From positions 319,792,283 to 319,856,282 of the forward strand of contig OZ010791.1 of NCBI GenBank assembly GCA_963932465.1: a stretch of 64,000 nt of DNA, given 5' to 3'. The translations under genes were made by a program, and so were the position numbers. Source of the stretch: Maratus speciosus (taxonomy: Eukaryota > Arthropoda > Arachnida > Araneae > Salticidae). The notes below the pieces were generated by a model that had not been told where the DNA came from, searched no databases, and was given only the letters and a program-made list of their open reading frames with translations. Below are positions 1-12,575 of this stretch, in pieces (position 1 is the stretch's first letter; every line of letters starts with the position of its first letter).

Positions 1-1840
1 GTCTCCTTATTTTTCGAAAATAACATTTCCCACGCTTTAAAATTTGTAAAGTCAAAATTAATGACTAAAACTTTTATTCACGAATTGATAAATTTTGTAG
101 CTATCTAAATAAAATGATTCCAGTAAAATTACAATCAATCATTTACATTTTAATGCAATTCTTATTAAGAAAACAAAAATTCTGTTAGTATAAAATACTC
201 ATATGATTATTTATTGCTTATAAATTTTTATTTGAAATCGAATTATTGATGGTTTGTAGCAAAAGATATATTCAGATATAAATATTAAAGTGAACTTAAA
301 CATTTAAATAAATAATTTGTTTGAGTAAGATGTTTCAGCAGTTTCTTAAATTAATATATATGTTTTTTATTTTTAGAGCCAGATAATGCTAAAATTTTAT
401 AAAATTCAAAGTATCAGAACTCGGCAAGTTTTAGCTGTACAAAAATAATTTTGTTACTATTTTACTTTTTAGAGAGTAGAGAAGGATTTTCTAAATATAA
501 TTTACAGCGACTATGCACTATACACAAAAGTAAATTTCGCAACTTTATAAAAGCAACTATTTTGAAATAAAAAAATATTAATTAATGAAGAGCACTCGAA
601 ACATATTCGCAATTGCAACGATACTTCTAAAACTACCGATATCGGAATTCGCTACTAGTTTTCAATTAAGAAGTGAACCCTATCTGTGAAAATAAATTAA
701 CATTTAAATTTTCGATAAAATTGAACTCTTAAATCACTCATTGCTAAAAGATGCTGAAAAAATATATTTAAAAAGTGTTATTTACATTATATATACTGTA
801 TTGTAACACTAGAAGTAAATTACATTCATCTTTCTAGATATTCGCTAATTAATTTAAGTATTTTGCAATCATGTACTTTTCTTCCTATTGATGCTATTTT
901 TAATAAAGTGTATTCATACTTTATTTTATTTACATTGGATACACAGACGGAATTTTAACTGATTGTATGGAATAAATTTAATCAAATATCCAAAGTCTAA
1001 GACTGGAGATAAATTTGTATTAAGAAACTGATTTGTTAATCAACTACCATTATTTAAATAATAAATAAAAAGTTGAGTTATCTGACCTATTATTCAACCA
1101 CTTTTCCACCATATCCCCAAACCTTAAAATAAATTGAAAAAAAAAAAAAACTTTTTATATGTATCGAAAAAGTAACTGGCTACAATTTATTAATGCGTAA
1201 CAATGAAAAAAAAATATCCGATACTACTATTTACTTAAATTATACGAATATTTACTTAAATATATATCTTATGCTTAGAAAGTCTTTCTGAATAAAGAAA
1301 TTTTAAATCAATAACATTGAGCTATATCTTTCATTACCAATTTGTCCATAGATTAGTATCGAAGTATATCAGATAAAAATCACTTTAATTATTATTAAAA
1401 ACCAAAATATATGTATGCTAAAAGTACTTATATTAAATAAAAATAAAGGATTAATATTTTTAAATAGACTAACCAAGAAGTAAACAAGAAGACAAGATAT
1501 TATCTTGACTACACAGTATTTAACTTTTGAGCAGATTAATTTTAAAAATAGTAAAATATTTTATACAATGAAATTTTGTTCCCCATCCATTATTCGTGAT
1601 TCATCAGAAACATTTGTGTGTTATGCCAGCATATGCAATAAATCAGCCTCTTTTGAATTGTCTGGAATTTTGAGCGACATGTTGCATAAATTTAAAAGAA
1701 GTACATAACATAAATTACATCCCGTTAAATGACATTATATGGCACGCTCCTATCTGCATAGTACATATTTATTATTATTACATATACATAATACATACAC
1801 GTATTATTATTACATATACATATTTACATTTATTATTAAG
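1..1840. other. AT-rich DNA, no recognisable feature
   Basis: Strongly A+T-rich sequence with only short, low-complexity open frames. I see no protein similarity, no inverted repeat of useful length and no tRNA-like boxes. It is most simply intergenic or decayed repeat DNA. Confidence 0.6.
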
Positions 1841-1844
1841 TACA

Positions 1845-1847
<3 letters not shown>

Positions 1848-1887
<40 letters not shown>
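1848..1887. repeat. (TTA)n microsatellite
   Basis: About 13 consecutive TTA/ATT triplets, preceded at 1782-1847 by imperfect TATTATTACATATACAT-type repeats. An open frame running through it is isoleucine/tyrosine-rich low complexity and is not a gene. Confidence 0.9.
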
Positions 1888-1888
<1 letters not shown>

Positions 1889-2412
1889 TTGTTGTTAAAA
1901 CAGCTTCATAACCGTTACACTTTGAGAAGCTCACTCTGATTGAATATACGATACTTGTCAGTCTCTTTTTTATATTATTCATTTTATTTTATATTCCTAT
2001 CGTTTAACATATAAACTTATTTAATTTGACTGCCTTATTAATACATTTTTTTCTAAACACCAATCCATATTTAATAACTGTCTACTCATCGAGCACTAAT
2101 TCTAATTTAAAAAAATTATGCTTACAAAAATTCAATTAACAACAAAAACAAAATTGGATTAACAAAAACTTTATTTTACAAAATACGTTTTCATAGAATT
2201 TAAATATTATGCAAAAAACATAAAACAATTAAAAAGACGTATAGTTATCAGTGCAGATACACTGTCAGAAAAACTTTCTTCATATCACGGAAATTATACA
2301 GGCAGCACTTTCTTCCAGGGTTTTTCCGTTAATTGATGAATACCCATTTATTTCTTCTCCGTTACACGAGGTAAAATATACGTGAATTGAAGAAAGTGAG
2401 GTAAAAGTAAAA

Positions 2413-2486
2413 GCTTCTGGCTTGGAATCGAATCAGCTACATTGGCACTAAGAGACGAGTACGTTAGCCATTGGACTACGATTTCA
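2413..2486 (-). tRNA. tRNA-like sequence in left foldback arm (pseudo-tRNA or SINE head)
   Basis: Read on the minus strand, an A-box-like TAGTCCAATGG (2468-2478) is followed about 44 nt later by a B-box-like GATTCGATTCC (2424-2434), which is the normal spacing inside a tRNA gene. Acceptor and T-stem pairing is poor, so it is not called as a functional tRNA. It matches, in inverted orientation, the copy at 3214-3286. Confidence 0.5.
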
Positions 2487-3213
2487 CAATAGTGAAGTGC
2501 TTTGAAGTAAATATGTTTGCTTCAGATGGGTATGGCTTGATTAATTTCTTTAAAAAGCTTTTAATTTTGAAGTTTATTTCGAGAAGATTTCGTCTTTAAA
2601 GAGATTGTGCCTGGGGTTTTAATATTTTAGTATTAGTATATTATAAAATAAGTGTTAACAATTTATTTTCTCATTCATTAAAAAATACTCGTAATTTACT
2701 TTTTTCAGGTTGAATAAATTGAATAAAGTTAAATAAAGTTGGATTTATAACGTTGTTTAGAAATAATATTGTTAAAATATAAATTAAAATATAATAAATA
2801 AATTAATAAATTAATTAAAATAAATAAATAAATTAAAATTAAAATATAATTATATAAAAAATTTATTTAAATATATTTTAAATAAACACATTTAAAAGAT
2901 ATTTTAAATAAACACATTTAAAAGATATTTTAATTTAAATATTAAATGGGAAAAAAATCGATCTACTCAAAAAAGAAAAAAAATGTTTTATAGAATAAAA
3001 ATATAATATTCATATTTCACATATATTCAGTCTACTTTAAAATATTTGTGATTCATATTTCTATAAAGTACTAATACTAAAATATCAAAAACCACGCACA
3101 ATCTCTTTAAAGACGAAATCTTCCCTAAATTACCTTCAAAATTAAAAGCTATTAAAGGAAATTAATCTATCCATCTGAAGCAAACATATTTGCTTGAAAG
3201 TACTGCGTTGCTG

Positions 3214-3286
3214 TGGAATTGTAGTCCAATGATTAACGTACTCGTCTCGTAGTGCTAATATAGCTGGTTCGATTTCAGGCCAGGAA
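3214..3286 (+). tRNA. tRNA-like sequence in right foldback arm
   Basis: TAGTCCAATGATTAACG (A-box-like, from 3222) and GGTTCGATTTC (B-box-like, 3266-3276) lie 44 nt apart on the plus strand. This is the mate of the copy in the left arm, so the foldback element carries two divergent internal pol III promoter-like units. It is probably the head of a SINE captured before the arms formed. Pairing is too weak for a working tRNA. Confidence 0.5.
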
Positions 3287-3839
3287 CTTTTACTTTTCCC
3301 GCTCTTCCTTTAATTCACCTCTTTTAACGGACAAGAAATAAACGGATATTTGTCAATTAACGAAAAAAACCTTGGAAGCAGTGCTGCCAGGGTATTTTCC
3401 GTGATATGAAAAAAGTATTTTTGAGAGTGTTATTCCGATTTAAATTCGAAAACTTTTTTTTTCTTTTTTAATTAAATTAGAAATCTTAATAACAGAATTT
3501 TTGGGTTTCTAATTTTTTAAAGTAAATTCGGATTTTAGTGTTAATAGAGCGCATGTGTGCTAAGAATGAACGGCATTTCTTCTTCATTCAGACTTTTGGG
3601 AAGAATTCACGGATAAAATATGTTTTCTAAAATTATGGAATTTATTTGTAAAAAAAATGAGGTATAATTTAATGTAAATTCACGAGTTTTTCTGACAGTG
3701 TACATCTAGATACAGAACATTTACGCCACAAAATAGAATAATAAAACATCTGTATATTCTAGACATAGCTGGACTTAAATTTAAGTAAATTGTACAACAT
3801 CTTACAATGGTTTGAAATTCCTTCTAAAAAATTAATAAG

Positions 3840-4099
3840 CCTGCAGTGAGCAAGTAAAATTTATTTCTTATTATAGTTCCTAAAATTCTTGTGTGTTTAA
3901 TATTATAGAATTTTACCAAGGAAAATTATTTTTTTAATTAAAGACCAGTATTGCCGAATAGTAACAAACTATTTTTTAGCCGTAAACCGTACTTAAAACA
4001 AAATATGATTTTTTAAGTATTTTCCACATGATTTATTTAAAAAATGAAAGCCAAAAAAACATTATTACAATGATTTTTGAAAAGTCAGGCATTTAAGGG
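3840..4099. mobile_element. right-hand part of a piggyBac-like element, 5' truncated
   Basis: This is nearly identical to the right half of the complete element at 6582-7092. It begins abruptly at CCTGCAGTGAGC within the satellite (after AATAAG) and ends CATTTAAGGG followed by TTAA at 4100-4103. The left end and its TTAA are absent, so a deletion or unequal exchange joined satellite to the middle of the element. The adjoining satellite carries the same variants (GTACGAC, ACTGTCC) as the one right of the complete copy, so element and flank were duplicated together. Confidence 0.8.
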
Positions 4100-6581
4100 T
4101 TAAGTAAATTGTACGACATCTTACAATGGTTCTAAATTACTTCGAAAAAATTAATAAGCCCTCCTGGGAATGAAACTGTCCTGCAACAACGTTTGAAACT
4201 CATTGTCATCCCCAAATAGGTGAAACGATCGATATTTTTTGTGGATAAAATATGTTTTCTAAAATTATGGAATTTATTTGTCAAAAAATGAGGAATAATT
4301 TAATGTAAATTCACGAGTTTTTCAGACAGTGTACATCTAGATACAGAACATTTACCCCACAAAATAGAATAATACTTCTGTATATTCTAGACATAGTTGC
4401 ACTTAAACTTAAGTAAATTGTACAACATCTTACAATGGTTTGAAATTCCTTCTAAAAAATTAATAAGCCCTCCTGGGAATGAAACTATCCTGCAACAACA
4501 TTTGAAACTCATTGTTGAACCCCAAATAGGTGAAACGATCGATATTTTTTGTGGATAAAATATGTTTTCTAAAATTATGGAATTTATTTGTCAAAAAATG
4601 AGGAATAATTTAATGTAAATTCACGAGTTTTTCTGACAGTGTACATCTAGATACAGAACATTTACGCCACAAAATAGAATAATACTTATGTATATTCTAG
4701 ACATAGTTGCACTTAAACTTAAGTAAATTGTACAACATCTTACAATGGTTTGAAATTCCTTCGAAAAAATGTACAAGCCCTCCTGGGAATGAAACTATCC
4801 TGCAACAACATTTGAAACTCAGTATCATCCCCAAATAGGTGAAACGATCGATATTTTTTGTGGATAAAATATGTTTTCTAAAATTATGGAATTTATTTGT
4901 CAAAAAATGAGGAATAATTTAATGTAAATTCACGAGTTTTTCTGACAGTGTACATCTAGATACAGAACATTTACGCCACAAAATAGAATAATACTTATGT
5001 ATATTCTAGACATAGTTGCACTTAAACTTAAGTAAATTGTACAACATCTTACAATGGTTTGAAATTCCTTCGAAAAAATGTACAAGCCCTCCTGGGAATG
5101 AAACTATCCTGCAACAACATTTGAAACTCATTGTTGAACCCCAAATAGGTGAAACGATCGATATTTTTTGTGGATAAAATATGTTTTCTAAAATTATGGA
5201 ATTTATTTGTCAAAAAATGAGGAATAATTTAATGTAAATTCACGAGTTTTTCTGACAGTGTACATCTAGATACAGAACATTTACGCCACAAAATAGAATA
5301 ATACTTATGTATATTCTAGACATAGTTGCACTTAAACTTAAGTAAATTGTACAACATCTTACAATGGTTTGAAATTCCTTCGAAAAAATGTACAAGCCCT
5401 CCTGGGAATGAAACTATCCTGCAACAACATTTGAAACTCATTGTTGAACCCCAAATAGGTGAAACGATCGATATTTTTTGTGGATAAAATATGTTTTCTA
5501 AAATTATGGAATTTATTTGTCAAAAAATGAGGAATAATTTAATGTAAATTCACGAGTTTTTCTGACAGTGTACATCTAGATACAGAACATTTACGCCACA
5601 AAATAGAATAATACTTATGTATATTCTAGACATAGTTGCACTTAAACTTAAGTAAATTGTACAACATCTTACAATGGTTTGAAATTCCTTCGAAAAAATG
5701 TACAAGCCCTCCTGGGAATGAAACTATCCTGCAACAACATTTGAAACTCATTGTTGAACCCCAAATAGGTGAAACGATCGATATTTTTTGTGGATAAAAT
5801 ATGTTTTCTAAAATTATGGAATTTATTTGTCAAAAAATGAGGAATAATTTAATGTAAATTCACGAGTTTTTCTGACAGTGTACATCTAGACACAGAACAT
5901 TTACGCCACAAAATAGAATAATACTTATGTATATTCTAGACATAGTTGCACTTAAACTTAAGTAAATTGTACAACATCTTACAATGGTTTGAAATTCCTT
6001 CGAAAAAATGTACAAGCCCTCCTGGGAATGAAACTATCCTGCAACAACATTTGAAACTCAGTATCATCCCCAAATAGGTGAAACGATCGATATTTTTTGT
6101 GGATAAAATATGTTTTCTAAAATTATGGAATTTATTTGTCAAAAAATGAGGAATAATTTAATGTAAATTCACGAGTTTTTCTGACAGTGTACATCTAGAT
6201 ACAGAACATTTACACCACAAAATAGAATAATAAAACATCTGTATATTCTAGACATAGCTGCACTTAAATTTAAGTAAATTGTACAACATCTTACAATGGT
6301 TCGAAATTCCTTCTAAAAAATTAATAAGCCCTCCTGGGAATGAAACTATCCTGCAACAACATTTGAAAGTCATTGTAATCCCCAAATAGGTGAAACGATC
6401 GATATTTTTTGTGGATAATATATGTTTTCTAAAATTATGGAATTTATTTGTCAAAAAATGAGGAATAATTTAATGTAAATTCACGAGTTTTTCTGACAGT
6501 GTCATCTAGATACAGAACATTTACGCCATAAAATAGAACAATACTTATGTATATTCTAGACATAGTTGCACTTAAATTTAA

Positions 6582-7092
6582 CTCTTAAATGCCGGATGTT
6601 GCTTTTCGGCAACATACACAATTTAGGCCCTAAAATACTATTAGAATAATATTGAAGCTATAATACCTAATGTTGCCAATAAAATACATTCTGAAAATAT
6701 TATAAAATCTATTTTCAACATGTAGATGCCAACACTTGTGCTGTTTAACAATAAAGATAGATTTATTTTTTCAATTGTTGCTACTTGATCTTTTTGGTTT
6801 ATTTGGAAGCTTGCGAAATATCCTATTTTGGCCTGCAGTGAGCAAATAAAATTTATTTCTTATTATAGTTCCTAAAATTCTTGTGTGTTTAATATTATAG
6901 AATTTTACCAAGGAAAATTATTTTTTAAATTAAACACCAGTATTGCCGAATAGTAACAAACTATTTTTTAGCCGTAAACCGTACTTAAAACAAAATATGA
7001 TTTTTTTAAGTATTTTCCCCATGATTTATTTAAAAAATGAAAGCCAAAAAAACATTATTACAATGATTTTTGAAAAGTTAACCATTTAAGGG
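6582..7092. mobile_element. piggyBac-like MITE with TTAA duplication
   Basis: This 511-bp insertion sits within a satellite unit. TTAA is present on both sides (6578-6581 and 7093-7096), and removing the element plus one TTAA restores the satellite sequence CTTAAATTTAAGTAAATTG. The termini are inverted: CTCTTAAATGCC at the left and the complement of CCATTTAAGGG at the right, i.e. CCCTTAAATGG. TTAA targets with CCC...GGG ends are typical of the piggyBac superfamily. There is no transposase ORF, so it is non-autonomous. Confidence 0.85.
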
Positions 7093-7543
7093 TTAAGTAA
7101 ATTGTACGACATCTTACAATGGTTCGAAATTACTTCGAAAAAATTAATAAGCCCTCCTGGGAATGAAACTGTCCTGCAACAACATTTGAAAGTCATTGTA
7201 ATCCCCAAATAGGTGAAACGATTGATATTTTTTGTGGATAAAATATGTTTTCTAAAATTATGGAATTTATTTGTCAAAAAATGAGGAATAATTTAATGTA
7301 AATTCACGCGTTTTTCTGACAGTGTACATCTAGATACAGAACATTTACGCCACAAAATAGAATAATACTTCTGTATATTCTAGACATAGCTGCACTTAAA
7401 TTTAAGTAAATTGTACAACATCTTACAATGGTTCGAAATTCCTTCTAAAAAATTAATAAGCCCTCCTGGGAATGAAACTATCCTGCAACAACATTTGAAA
7501 GTCATTGTAATCCCCAAATAGGTGAAACGATCGATATTTTTTG

Positions 7544-8860
7544 TTCCTTTACATACATTTTATTTTCAATTCCCTGCACATGTTTATGGCTGCTTACAGT
7601 TATGTGAAAATGTTGGCCTCATTGTGCAAGTCAGTGTTTTCGTTTTTAAACTAGTGACATTATTGATATATGATATATATATGTATATATATCATATATA
7701 TGTCATATATTTAATCTGCTAACATTACTCAAACGGCAGAAAAAAAAATCATGTTCCTTCACACATTTCACACTTGGCGTAATTTTTTAAGAATGTGTAT
7801 TTCTTTTCAAGCTTGTGAAAAAAAACTGCTATATAATTCATGGTTTTCTTAATGAAATGTTTTTCTTGTTTTTCCTCCACCCTCAAAACCTCGCTTTAAA
7901 ATTTTACAAAGGTTTTATTTAAGTGATAAGAATTTTCCATCGCTCAAAGATAATACTATGTATAATTATTTAAAAAGACTAAATTGCTTGTTTTTTCACT
8001 AATGTAAAACACAGATTTTTACAGGCTTTCTATATTTTTATTATATTGTAGACCAATGTACTGAATATTAATGTACTCGGTGATATGTAATTAATCAAGG
8101 AAATATGACGTCACCAAAGAAAACAATGCCTGTTGATTTCTCTATCTTAACACGCGTTTTTAATTTTTAATAGTATTTTGTATGCCTAAAAGGGGAGTAT
8201 TTGCTGTTTAAAAGAACGGTTTTAAATAGTAAACATCTTAGGCATTTGTATATTTATATTGATTATTTAAAAATTTCGGTTCCGATGTTCTTAACTTTGG
8301 GGGGAAATTTTTATTGTCTGTGCCCTGTAACTTGGTCGATGATTTACGATAATTAATATAATTTATTAATTAATCACGCTGATAAACACTACAATAAATT
8401 AACATAATTTCATTTGTAATTAAAAATGCATTTCCTGCACCGTTTGTGTCGCTCAGCAGTTTTTGTTTCGCATACCATTGTGAAATATCTCAAACGCATC
8501 AGCTATTTTACCGTGAAAAAAAATGACAAAAATTTATTTTACTAAAATTTCAAGTATATGTCATTTGCTAAAATTTATTTATATTTAATTCTTTTATATA
8601 TATATGTATTAATTCCTTTAGGATGACAATAGAACTATTTAAATATTTTGGAAGATATTTAAAAATATTGCATTACAAGAGGATTAAACTGACATTACAA
8701 ATTTACAAATTTCTAGACTACTTTTTAAATGTGATATCATTCATTTTTGGTTCGGAAGAGCGTTTCATTTTAGCTCACAGGCTGTCAAAGTCTGAGAGCT
8801 AAAGTGCCCACAGCTTCTGTAATACGTACATAAGTTTGTACGTATGTATGTATATACATA
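7544..8860. other. AT-rich DNA with an AT palindrome
   Basis: No gene is recognised. An alternating AT palindrome (ATATATCATATATATGTCATA and neighbours) lies at about 7668-7715 and is the only obvious structure besides the TGACGTCA site at 8106. Confidence 0.6.
8106..8113. promoter_or_regulatory. TGACGTCA palindrome (CRE-like site 1)
   Basis: Perfect 8-bp cAMP-response-element-type palindrome in the context ATATGACGTCACC. It is one of four perfect copies between 8.1 and 12.6 kb. Function is inferred from sequence only. Confidence 0.3.
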
Positions 8861-8869
8861 GCACGATAA

Positions 8870-9300
8870 ATCTTGATAGAAATATCGGATTTGCTTCGAT
8901 TTTTTTCTAGGTTCATTCCAAGTCGCTTCCTTGACTAGTTTTTGTGGTTCATTGACTAAGTATAAAGGGGATAAACGGGGGTTAATCCCCCATTAATTTA
9001 GAAAAATGAGTTTTTATGCAGAATTATCTGCTTTGCTCCAAACTTGGTATACTGTTTTATTCTGATAAGGCGCTTCTCTGATTAGATTTGAAGGTTCATT
9101 GAGTAAGTATAAAAGTGGAAAATGAGATAACTAATCGCTTCTCCCCTTAATTTAGCTAAATAGGTTTTTCATAAAGAATTATCCGATTTACATCAAATTA
9201 GGTATACAGGTTTATTCTGATAAGGCGCTTCCCAGATTAGATTTGGAGGTTCATTGGTTTATAAAGGGGGGGAAGGGGTAATCCTCTTTAATTTATTTTT
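8870..9300. repeat. three imperfect tandem units, period ~147-155 bp
   Basis: GGTTCATTG recurs at 8946, 9093 and 9248. Around it repeat the phrases CTGATAAGGCGCTTC, AAGTATAAA, GGGG-rich stretches and CCTTAATTTAG. Divergence between units is substantial. No ORF accompanies it, and it may be the remnant of a transposon's internal repeats. Confidence 0.75.
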
Positions 9301-10622
9301 CGAGGGACATTATTTTTTAGTTCAATGCCATTAGTTTAACTGGGCACTTTTCTTTTTATTTAAACAATTTCTCACATAGTTGAAAAATGTTTATAAATTC
9401 GTTTTGTTTCCCCGTCTGTCCGTTTCTAACTAAAGTATGTGTACTCAGATTGCCATATAATTGATATATGTCAATGAAGATTACTATGGCATGTTATGTT
9501 TTGAAAATGAGGTGTGCAGAATATGCAGTCCTTTATGAGCAATTATAGGTAGAAGTGCAATTTCAGTTGTGGTACCCTTTTCAGTATTCAACATTTTTTT
9601 TGCATTTTACTCGTTATGTATAAATTCTATAGACCCTATACAGAGTAGCAAGAAAGAATTCAGTTCCACTGTTTGACGGTAATAGCTGAACGGAAATTTT
9701 CAACTGTGTAATGCGTTTCCTCATTGAGCTGAATTTTAGCAAATTTTGCAGTATATATAAAAATCTATGGATAGCATACATGCCTTCATAAAAAATTTTG
9801 AATACTTTTCGGGATGCGTTCACGCTGAGATTGGTTTTTCAGATATGTTATAAATAAGATATGTTAGAATATTATATCATATAATCCAGTTATAATAATA
9901 ACGCTTTTTAAATTATTTACTTTAATGTCACTTTTCACGATTTTAAACGCTGGAGATTTACTTCTGCATTCTGAATGCGTTGGAAATCAATGCATAATCT
10001 ATTTTTGATGTATGATTTTTCTTTTTTGTGTAAATTTAAAGGATGAAATAATTTTTTTAAAGTCTCAGAAATGTTGTATTTTGTTTTCAGTGAGTACTTT
10101 ATTATTATTATTGTTTATTTTTTTATGAAATGCTGAAACATAATGTATGATCGTAAATGAAAAAACATAATCATTACTACACAAGCGCGCAATAACAGAA
10201 GTTTTTATATTTATTTTAAGAAATTTTATTCCGATTAAATAAGTAAAATCTGAATAAGAAGTGGTTTGTATTTATTCTACACTGTATGTGTGGTACACAC
10301 GATAACAATAATGAAAATGAGATTTACAAAACTATATTTAAAAATTATTGCAGTAAGAGGTTATACTAAGAACATCTATTTTGGTAAATGACTAATGTTT
10401 TGTATGACTTTTTAAGTGTGAAAATAAAAACGAAACACATTCTGCTGCTCAAATAATCTGTAATATTTGTCATGCGTTTTAATAATCAAACAGTACTTAT
10501 TACATTGAAATTGCACTGTGTATTTATAGAGCTACATTGTAATTAGCAATATCTGCAATAGTTTCTATAGACCATATGATTCTATAATTTGTATTATGGG
10601 GAAAATAAATCTGATATTTTAC

Positions 10623-10630
10623 TGACGTCA
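10623..10630. promoter_or_regulatory. TGACGTCA palindrome (CRE-like site 2)
   Basis: Perfect palindrome in the context TTACTGACGTCACTG. The flanks differ from the other copies, so it is not a shared repeat. Confidence 0.3.
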
Positions 10631-11575
10631 CTGTTCTATTAAAAATGAAACAAAAATATTTTGAATTTAATGAAATGCTAAACAATTTATTTTCATTAAA
10701 TTATATTTTTCATGAACATACAAAAAAATTAAATCATGCTTAAAGAAATTCAAGCAGATATGAATCAGTTTACTCTACGGAAATGGATTTTCAAAATCAC
10801 GAAATTTCACGACAAAATCGATTTTTTTATTTGGAGAATTATGAAAATAGAAGCTCAAATTTATACGAAAAAAAAATATTTTTTCAATTCTCACGCGACT
10901 TTTCAGAGATATAAGCTTTTATATTTGTGAAAACTGTACATATGTCCATAGATTTATTTATTTATTTTTTTTTTTTTTACTTGAAATTTCGATGATGCCT
11001 CATATAACATTTGAAACGTTCCGACGCTTTTCTAATTATCAGATTATATTGAAACTTAGTATATCCTCTGTGCGATACTAAATAAATGTTAGCATAAAAT
11101 GCTGAATTTCAGGTGTATTTTAATGTCTAATTTATATGCATATGGAAATATACAGATACTTTTTTAGAAAAAGCAAAGCATAATTATCTCTATATATTAA
11201 AAGGCAGTGTAACGCATCTGGGGCGAACTCATCAATCTTACCAGTCCCGATAAGATGGAGCCACGTTAGGCTTAATTTTGATTTGAGATGTATATGAGAC
11301 AACTTATCTGCCTAAATACAAATCTTTTCTACCTGAAATCCCTTCTGTTCAAAATAATTTTAAATAAAATATTCAAAACTAACAAAATTTCAATGATTTA
11401 CCAGCCATTTCAGAAAACAAACGTAGCGCACTTCGTGAGTAAAACGTAAATAAGAAGCTGAAGTAGAGAGTCATTCCTTTTGTGATTCATTGAAAAAAAA
11501 TTTAAAAATGGAGCTATGAAGATTAAAGGAGACGACATAAATGACATCACTTCAAGCTGTCCCACCCCTGCTGCG

Positions 11576-11583
11576 TGACGTCA
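11576..11583. promoter_or_regulatory. TGACGTCA palindrome (CRE-like site 3)
   Basis: Perfect palindrome in the context CTGCGTGACGTCAACTATGG, within a less AT-rich patch. Confidence 0.3.
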
Positions 11584-12575
11584 ACTATGGGTAAACAGAA
11601 GAAAAACATCAATAGGCGTGAAGAACACTTTAACAATGCTTCCCCTTCGTACTTTCGGATGTGGTTCAACCCGAGATACATATTTATGAATCAATATACA
11701 TCTAAAAAAAATTGTGAGTAGGGGGAGGGGTGAGTAAACGATAAAAATACAATTTCAAAGTGTTATTAAAAAAATAGTATTATTTCAATAGTTGCAGCAG
11801 ACTGTTTTAATTACGCGGTTTTATAGCATATCTGTTAAATTTTTGTTTTATTAAGAAATCTTAATTTTGTTTTAGTATATTAGCCTGAAAACCTGGTTTA
11901 CCCAGAAATATTGTAAATGCTAATTGTGTGTTTATTAGAACATAAGCTAGCTGAACTTTGCTCATCTAAACACTTCCATATTGTCAATTATTTCTTATTA
12001 GTTTTTCAAATTTTAAGCGAAAAACTCAATTTTTACCCACCGTCCTAGTACGGGCATTTACACTAGTACAAATATATTTTTCTGCTTATACTTTCAGCAA
12101 ACTTTTACAATTCATGCAAGCTTTCATTGTAATGAATAATATGTCTGTCATAAATAAGTATTGTAATATTTTCTGCAAAAGAAATGCGCTTGGGACATTT
12201 TAAAATAGGATAATTATTTGTTGTTTTAAAATTTTAAATATTGAATAATTTAAAAATTTTATTATTTTAAAACCAAATGTTGAATATAACTGTTTGAGCT
12301 TGCCATTAACAAGTCTTTCATTTTTCATACGAATCCAGCGAAAATGGAAGGATTTGATTTCTAATGTCCACTGCCTCTTAAATAAGATTATGCTTCTGCT
12401 ATTCACATGCAAAATGTTTTACCCTAATTCACACGAAAAAAAAAAAAGTAATTAATTAAAAAGAAAGAAGTTAAGGTATTTCACAAAGTAGCTAATATGG
12501 AATATTTTAGCAAGTAAAAATGGTATTTTAGTTTATATCAAAAAACTGAATTATTCTTGTTTACGTTCTTTTATA

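Larger units (their letters stand above)
2258..3702. mobile_element. foldback DNA transposon, TA-flanked, ends CACTGTCAGAAAAACT
   Basis: The outer ends are an exact inverted repeat: TACACTGTCAGAAAAACT at 2258-2275 and its complement at 3685-3702, so TA abuts CACTGT on both sides, as expected for the TA target of Tc1/mariner-like elements. Inside the left end, a long arm (about 2278-2638) is the imperfect reverse complement of 3066-3412, giving a ~350-bp hairpin arm around an A+T-rich loop of ~430 bp. There is no transposase ORF, so the element is non-autonomous. The right ~100 bp (about 3600-3702) is also part of the 310-bp satellite that follows, so the true right boundary is ambiguous: any later satellite unit offers the same terminus. 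Superfamily assignment is inference. Confidence 0.75.
3600..7543. repeat. 310-bp tandem satellite array
   Basis: The motif CACGAGTTTTTCTGACAGTG recurs at 4622, 4931, 5241, 5551, 5861 and 6170 with steps of 309-310 bp. Units also start at 3681, 4312 (one base different), 6482 (short deletion) and 7305 (CACGCG variant). Units between about 4.6 and 6.1 kb are nearly identical, while units at both edges are more diverged, as expected if unequal exchange homogenises the centre. Each unit holds about 100 bp matching the right end of the foldback transposon (ending TCTGACAGTGTA) plus about 205 bp of further sequence, with landmarks CTAGATACAGAAC, AAGCCCTCCTGGGAATG and GAAACGATCGAT. Open frames of 63-68 codons on the minus strand simply repeat with the unit and are not genes. 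Two piggyBac-like elements interrupt the array. Confidence 0.95.

Noticed and set aside
1739..1939. 66-codon Tyr/Ile-rich ORF
   Set aside because: It is the translation of a (TTA)n microsatellite.
4697..7277. Repeated minus-strand ORFs of 63-68 codons beginning MTNKFHNFRKHI
   Set aside because: They occur once per satellite unit and follow its variants; there is no independent evidence of coding. They are frames of the 310-bp repeat.
3681..7310. CRISPR-like array
   Set aside because: Regular repeats are present, but the unit is 310 bp of continuous satellite without spacers, in a eukaryotic context.
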